Part shown: positions 59,501 through 64,000 of the stretch, in pieces
How the letters are laid out: each line of letters begins with the position of its first letter
Numbering within the stretch: the first letter of the stretch is position 1
From: Costus lasius
Lineage: Eukaryota > Streptophyta > Magnoliopsida > Zingiberales > Costaceae
Direction of reading: 5' to 3'
Assembly (NCBI GenBank): GCA_027563935.2
Contig: CM050449.1
Coordinates: 77,593,178 to 77,657,177 of the forward strand
DNA length: 64,000 bases
The notes under the pieces: generated by a model
Database searches by the model: none
What the model saw: the letters and a program-made list of their open reading frames with translations, nothing else
Told to the model about the DNA's origin: nothing
Translations under genes and position numbers: made by a program

Positions 59501-60423
59501 GGTTAAGGAAATGTTTCCAGATGAAAGATCTAGGAGAAGCAGCCTATGTGTTAGGTGTGAAGATCTACAGGGATAGATCTAAGAGGCTTCTCGGGCTGTG
59601 CCATAGTACTTACATCGATAAGGTCCTGGAAAGATTTCATTTAGAGAATTCTAAAAGGGGATATCTTCCAGTCAGACATGGTCTGAATCTTTCGAAGAGT
59701 CAGTGTCCACAAACACAGACTGAGAAAGATGAAATGGACAATACGCCTTATGCTTCGGCTATTGGATCCATTATGTATGCGATGTTGTGTACTCGCCCAG
59801 ACGTCGCTTACGGGTTAAGCGTGACCAGTCGGTTCCAAAGTAATCCAGGTATGGCGCACTGGATTGCAGTCAAGAACATTTTGAAATATCTTCGGAGGAC
59901 CAAAGATATGTTCTTGATATATGGTGGTCAGGAAGAACTCAGTATTGAAGGATATACTGACGCTTCGTTCCAGTCTGACCAGGATGATTTCCGATCGCAA
60001 TCAGGCTATGTTTTTAGCTTGAATGGAGGTGCAGTGGTGTGGAAGAGTTTCAAACAGGCAACTGTTGCTGATTCCACAACAGAAGCCGAGTATGTTGCAG
60101 CCTCGGAAGCATCCAAGGAGGCAGTGTGGATTCGTAAGTTCGTGAGAGAACTTGGTGTCGTTCCTTCGAGTGCAGATCCTTTGGTTATCTTCTGTGATAA
60201 CACTGGAGCAATCGCACAAGCAAAGGAACCACGGTCGCACCAGAAGTCCAAGCACATACAGGGACGGTTTCACTTGATCCGGGAGATCATAGATCGTGGC
60301 GAGATCAAAGTCTGCAAGGTACATACAGATGACAATCTGGCAGACCCGCTTACCAAGCCTTTGGCGCAGCAGAAGCATGAGAAGCACTGTAATAATATGG
60401 GTTTGAGATTCCTCAACCATTAG
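56539..60423 (+). pseudogene. gag-pol: gag-pol of A5, full length but three amber stops
   Basis: 1294-codon frame from MSFNVRSLLEREKF to RFLNH, with no frameshift. Ambers at 57226-57228 (before the zinc knuckle), 58138-58140 (integrase, after NEVQN) and 58471-58473 (after the integrase core, a Trp codon). All are C-to-T or G-to-A changes at CAG/CTG sites. In addition the CKAC pair of the integrase HHCC zinc site reads CKAY (about 57895-57906). Zinc knuckle, protease LDTAC, RT YVDD and RNase H GYTDAS are otherwise kept. It would produce only a Gag of about 229 residues without zinc knuckle. Confidence 0.95.
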
Positions 60424-60432
60424 ATTAAGTGC

Positions 60433-60443
60433 AAGTGGGAGAT
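60433..60443 (+). other. Polypurine tract of A5
   Basis: AAGTGGGAGAT directly before the 3' LTR. Confidence 0.8.
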
Positions 60444-62147
60444 TGTTGGGGTATGCCCTTAAGGCTAATGTTTGAGGCCTTGGGATTGTAAAAGTATCAT
60501 GTAATAAACTCTTATGTTTATAAAGGCATGGTTGTTATTCAGTTAAGCTACATTGTCTGCTGCAATATATGTTCTTCTGAATAATGTCTCAAAGCTGTTC
60601 AGCTAGGCTGACATGCAGTTATGTCCTTAGTCGATGTATCTTGGTGAACATGAGACAGCCTTGATATGGTTAAGACTAATATGTGTTCTAATCTTATAGG
60701 ATGCTTCGAGCATGGAATAAGATGTAGACTCATGGGTACATTGGATGTACTGGACAGACCCTACTAGGATATTCAATTGCTTGTCACAATGTGAATAATC
60801 CTTGTTTGCTACAAGTGGCACATCTCCTCTGACTTGAGATCACTTGTGTTTCTAAATGATGATTGTCATTGTTTTGAGGTAGTTCAATATCATTTGAAAC
60901 ATAATGATTATAGACTATCTTGGATAATGATCATGAGTCAGGTTAGGGCACTAGTGATAGACATAGGATTGCCGTCTCCTTGTTTAAGGAGTGTGGTGTT
61001 CTAAAGGGGCCCCCCCGGCTGAGATGATTGAGAAAGTGTATGGCCATACCCAGGTGACTGTGTTCATCTGATCTAATCATGCTCATCATATTGGAGCTAC
61101 AAGCTTGACACGCTTGTCCAATAAGAACATCCAGTGGCAAAGGAAATATGTATGCCTAGTGAACCCTAGTGAAAAGGATTCACACTTGAGCTGTGTTTTG
61201 GGTGTAGTCTTGGAAGACTCTTTCCTTTATATCGGGAGACAGTGATGTGTTGCTAGATACCCCTCACTGATCGTGATAATGTAAGTTATCGTTACCGACA
61301 TTTAAAGGAAACCCTCAGGGTCGCACAATTTGATGATATGGCTTACTTAAGTCAGATCGTGTGGACTGAATTGTTTCGGTTCAGTTTAAAGGGATTTAAA
61401 CTCTGATTGTAAGTGAGATCTGGTCTGATCATGTTTGATTGATTAGGGCTTGAGATCGGTAAGCTTCGATCGAGAGTGTTGATGCTAGATCGATCAGATC
61501 AGAAGCATCTGGAGATGAATGGTCAGATATAGGACCTTAGGGTCTAATTCGATCTAGACTTAATGTTTGGGCTGATTTGGTTTGGTCATTGAACCAAACA
61601 TCTTGAACCGGCTCATGGGTTGAGCGCAAGGTTCAGGTGGGAGAAGAGAGTTGCGCATGGTTCACTTGGTGAACGCATAACGCACGTAATCATGGCTTGC
61701 TATTTTGGGAACTCTCGGTCGGTTTTCAACGTGGGAACGTTTCCACGTTCACTTGCAACGCCTCCTCTCTATTCCTCTTGCGAATTCGCTCTTGGCATTA
61801 GACGACTCACGGCTGGTGGCGTGAAGGTTGACGACAAGAGGATTCGGCCAAATTTTCATCTCATCATCCCTCAAACGATCGAGGAAGCTTTGGAGCATTG
61901 CTAGCACAAATCGCCCCAAAGAAGTAGGCCTTCTTCTTCTTGTGTGCGACAGCCTTTGGAGGAGATCTCTTTTGCTTTCTTCTTCCAAGACACCATCCAA
62001 GAGATGGCGACGGTATGGATCATTCTCACATCTATCTAAGTTGATCATATGCAATAGAAAGATCTTTGAAAGCCCTTCTTCCGCTTGCAAAATTTTATGC
62101 GCCACCCTAATAGGGTTTTCGCCCCCCCTCTCGAAAGGGGTCCTTCA
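60444..62147 (+). repeat. 3' LTR of A5
   Basis: 1704 bp, nearly identical to the 5' LTR (one extra C at about 61016, two substitutions near 61512 and 61530). Confidence 0.95.
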
Positions 62148-62152
62148 ATGCA
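62148..62152. repeat. Target-site duplication of A5, right copy
   Basis: ATGCA, matching 53005-53009. Confidence 0.95.
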
Positions 62153-64000
62153 AATGCATGGGCGAACTCGTGGATAGATGGGGGAGGGGGAACGTTATGC
62201 ATATCCACTGGTTTCCTAGGCTGGTGCCTAAGAATGATCTAAAAAGGACTCAACCCTGTCGAGCAGTTGAACATGTTGTTATATGTGAATTCCGCAATGC
62301 GGAGGTGATCAGCCCAATGGCGTGGGAAATCACCCGCTAAATACCACAGGAGGTTGTCCAAACTACGATTCACCACGTCCGTTTGACCGTCCGTCTGCGG
62401 ATGGTACGCAAATGAGAACTTGAGAGTGGTCCCTATGAGGGCCCACAAAGACTTCCAGAAATGATCAACAAACCGGGGGTCGCGGTCAGACACTATGGTG
62501 AGGGGGAGGCCATGGAGGAGGACAATGTCCCAAGCGAAGAGGCGTGCAATGTGCGACACATTGGCCGTCTTGGAGCATGGCACGACTTGAGCCATCTTGG
62601 AGAAGCAGTCCACGACAACGAAGATGGAGTCGTGGTGCGAGGACGTGCGAGGGAGGCCAAGGACGAAGTCCATGCTAATGTCTAGCCACGGACTCTTGGG
62701 CACAGGCAGCGGGGTATACAAACCCTGTCTACATGTTGGCATCTGCCACAGTGGCGGACGACCCTATCTACATCCTTATGAGGAGTGGGCCAAAAGAAGT
62801 GATCTTCGGCCAAGTCAAGGATCTTATCACGGCCATGGTGCCTAGTGGCACCGCCAGCGTGAAGCTCGATCAGCAGGTGCTCACGGAGGGAGGAGCGGGG
62901 AATACACAACCGGTTACCGTACACTAGATAGCCATCATGGAGATGGTAGGGTAAGTCTGGGGGGTCAGCGGCAAGCAGCCGAGCGAGAACAGGCCCCAAG
63001 TCAGGGCAGTCTGCGTACTCGTCGCGGATGTGGGCCAAGGTGGGGACGGACGTGGATAGAACGCAAAGGAGGGAACAAACACGGCCGAGGAAGCTGCGAA
63101 CCTCGGGGACGGACTCTGGTTCCGGCCATTGTCGAATGGCTTCGACCTTGGAAGTGTCGACCATAAGGCCCTGGTCGGAGATGATGAAACCTAGGAACTT
63201 AACCTGGGGCTCTAGGAAGGAGCACTTCTTGGCGTTAAGGAACAAACATTTCTTTCACAATATGTCGAAGGTCAAGCGTAAGTGCTCGAGATGGTCAGCA
63301 TGGGTGCGCCTATAAATTAGGATGTCATCGAAGAGGACGAACAGAAACTTCCCCATGTAGGGGCGGAGGACCTGGCTCATGAGACGCATGAAGGTGGATG
63401 GTGCGTTGGTAAGGCCGAACGGCATGACCAGCCACTCGTAAAGCCTGTCCTTCGTCTTGAAGGCTGTCTTCCACTCGTCGCCCTCACGGATGCAGACTTG
63501 GTGGTATCTGCTTCGGGGGTCCATCTTGCTGAACCAACACGCGCCGGAGATGAGGTCAAGCATGTCATCCAAGCGCGGAATGGGGAAACGGTACTTGATG
63601 GTGATGCGATTGATTGCATGACAATCAATGCACATCCGCCACGAACCATCCTTCTTAGGCGTAAGGAGGGCAGGGATGGCGCAAGGGCTGAGGCTCTCGC
63701 GGATGAAACCCTTGGCAAGAAGGTCATCAACTTGTCGCTTGAGCTCCGTATGCTCAATGGGGTTCAGGTAGTGATGGGGCAGGTTCGGCAAAGACGCCCC
63801 AGGGACGAGGTCAATGACATGCTAGATGTCGCGGTCCGGGGGAAAGCCAATAGGGAGATCAACCGGGGAAATGTCGACGAACTTGTCCAAGAGGGCAGCA
63901 ACCTCCACCGGCAAAGGGGCTGGCAGAGAGGGAGGGAGTCATGGGGGACTTCACGCACCATGAGAGCATAGACCACCTCGGTCTCGTGGGCCTCATGGAC
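62153..64000 (-). pseudogene. G2 gypsy pol: RT and integrase, RNase H deleted
   Basis: Minus strand from the window edge. Upstream linker, then RT ([38 protein letters not shown] at about 63330), connection region ending VRSFLGR, then directly integrase (HFFWPTPHKDV, CGRCQ, ISMDFVLGLPRT, SDRDPRF, QTDGQTDVVNRSL). The RNase H domain, normally about 200 residues between RT and integrase, is absent at about 63085. The third catalytic acidic residue is Asp (62377-62379) where the family has Glu. Stops: TAG at 63823-63825, TGA at 63255-63257, TAG at 62239-62241, plus a frame change near 62700. The element continues past the window end. Confidence 0.88.

Larger units (their letters stand above)
53010..62147 (+). 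mobile_element. Copia element A5, full-length with amber stops
   Basis: 9138-bp family A element inserted in G2 pol, with LTRs of 1703 and 1704 bp, primer site, leader, a full-length gag-pol frame, polypurine tract and a perfect ATGCA duplication. I found two substitutions and one C-run length change between the LTRs, so it is very recent. Three ambers in gag-pol make it non-autonomous. Confidence 0.96.

Noticed and set aside
63498..63971. 157-codon plus-strand ORF near the window end
   Set aside because: It is antisense to the clear gypsy RT reading and has no domain; high GC content keeps shadow frames open.

Overview
This window is repeat DNA from a plant nuclear genome, most likely a flowering plant with a large genome. 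Every stretch I can interpret is an LTR retrotransposon or a piece of one, and I found no cellular gene, rRNA, tRNA or CRISPR array. Two Ty1/copia families dominate. Family A has LTRs of about 1.7 kb starting TGTTGGGGTATGCCC, an initiator-Met-tRNA primer site, a leader of about 1.8 kb and a single 1294-codon gag-pol frame. Family B is related and older, with LTRs of 1.8-2.1 kb starting TGTTGGTGTATATGCCC. Their size, layout and LTR start fit the Angela/BARE lineage. There are also two Ty3/gypsy elements: G1, an intact Tekay/Del-type chromovirus with 3.2 kb LTRs, and G2, an old broken element. The species cannot be named from this sequence.

Layout: 1-9381 (+) holds two nearly identical family A copies, A1 and A2, in tandem and sharing one LTR (3830-5530). 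A2 is cut in pol at 9381 by A3 (9382-17593, minus), which has an uninterrupted gag-pol frame and runs into a 100-N assembly gap (17594-17693). From 17694 to 38952 lies a decayed family B element, B1 (+). It is broken by a family A solo LTR (17802-19528), by a truncated A copy A4 (20680-24719, minus) whose right junction is rearranged, and by G1 (27557-38446, minus), which sits in the B1 LTR just downstream of its TATA box. From 38953 to 40285 are LTR fragments. A second decayed family B element, B2 (40286-52448, minus), carries two solo LTRs, one of unassigned family (41572-43232) and one gypsy type (47624-50179). The last part is G2 (52449-64000, minus), split by the full-length young copy A5 (53010-62147, +).

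The elements do not work together as a system; the window is a history of nested insertions. G2 and B1/B2 are oldest, the solo LTRs are intermediate, and A1/A2, A3, A5 and G1 are recent. A3 and G1 keep complete reading frames with all catalytic residues I could check, so they are the candidates for coding competence. A5 is young by its LTRs but carries three amber stops.

The most unusual signal is non-coding. The family A leader between primer site and gag holds an ordered set of RNA-type folds preserved in A2, A3 and A5: a 12-nt perfect palindrome; three stem-loops that share the loop CUGCGN but have different stems; a long two-part hairpin; and three palindromic hairpins close to gag. Where stems differ between copies, both arms usually change together, which argues for selection on structure. 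These are candidates for a genomic-RNA dimerisation, packaging or translation module; this function is inference.
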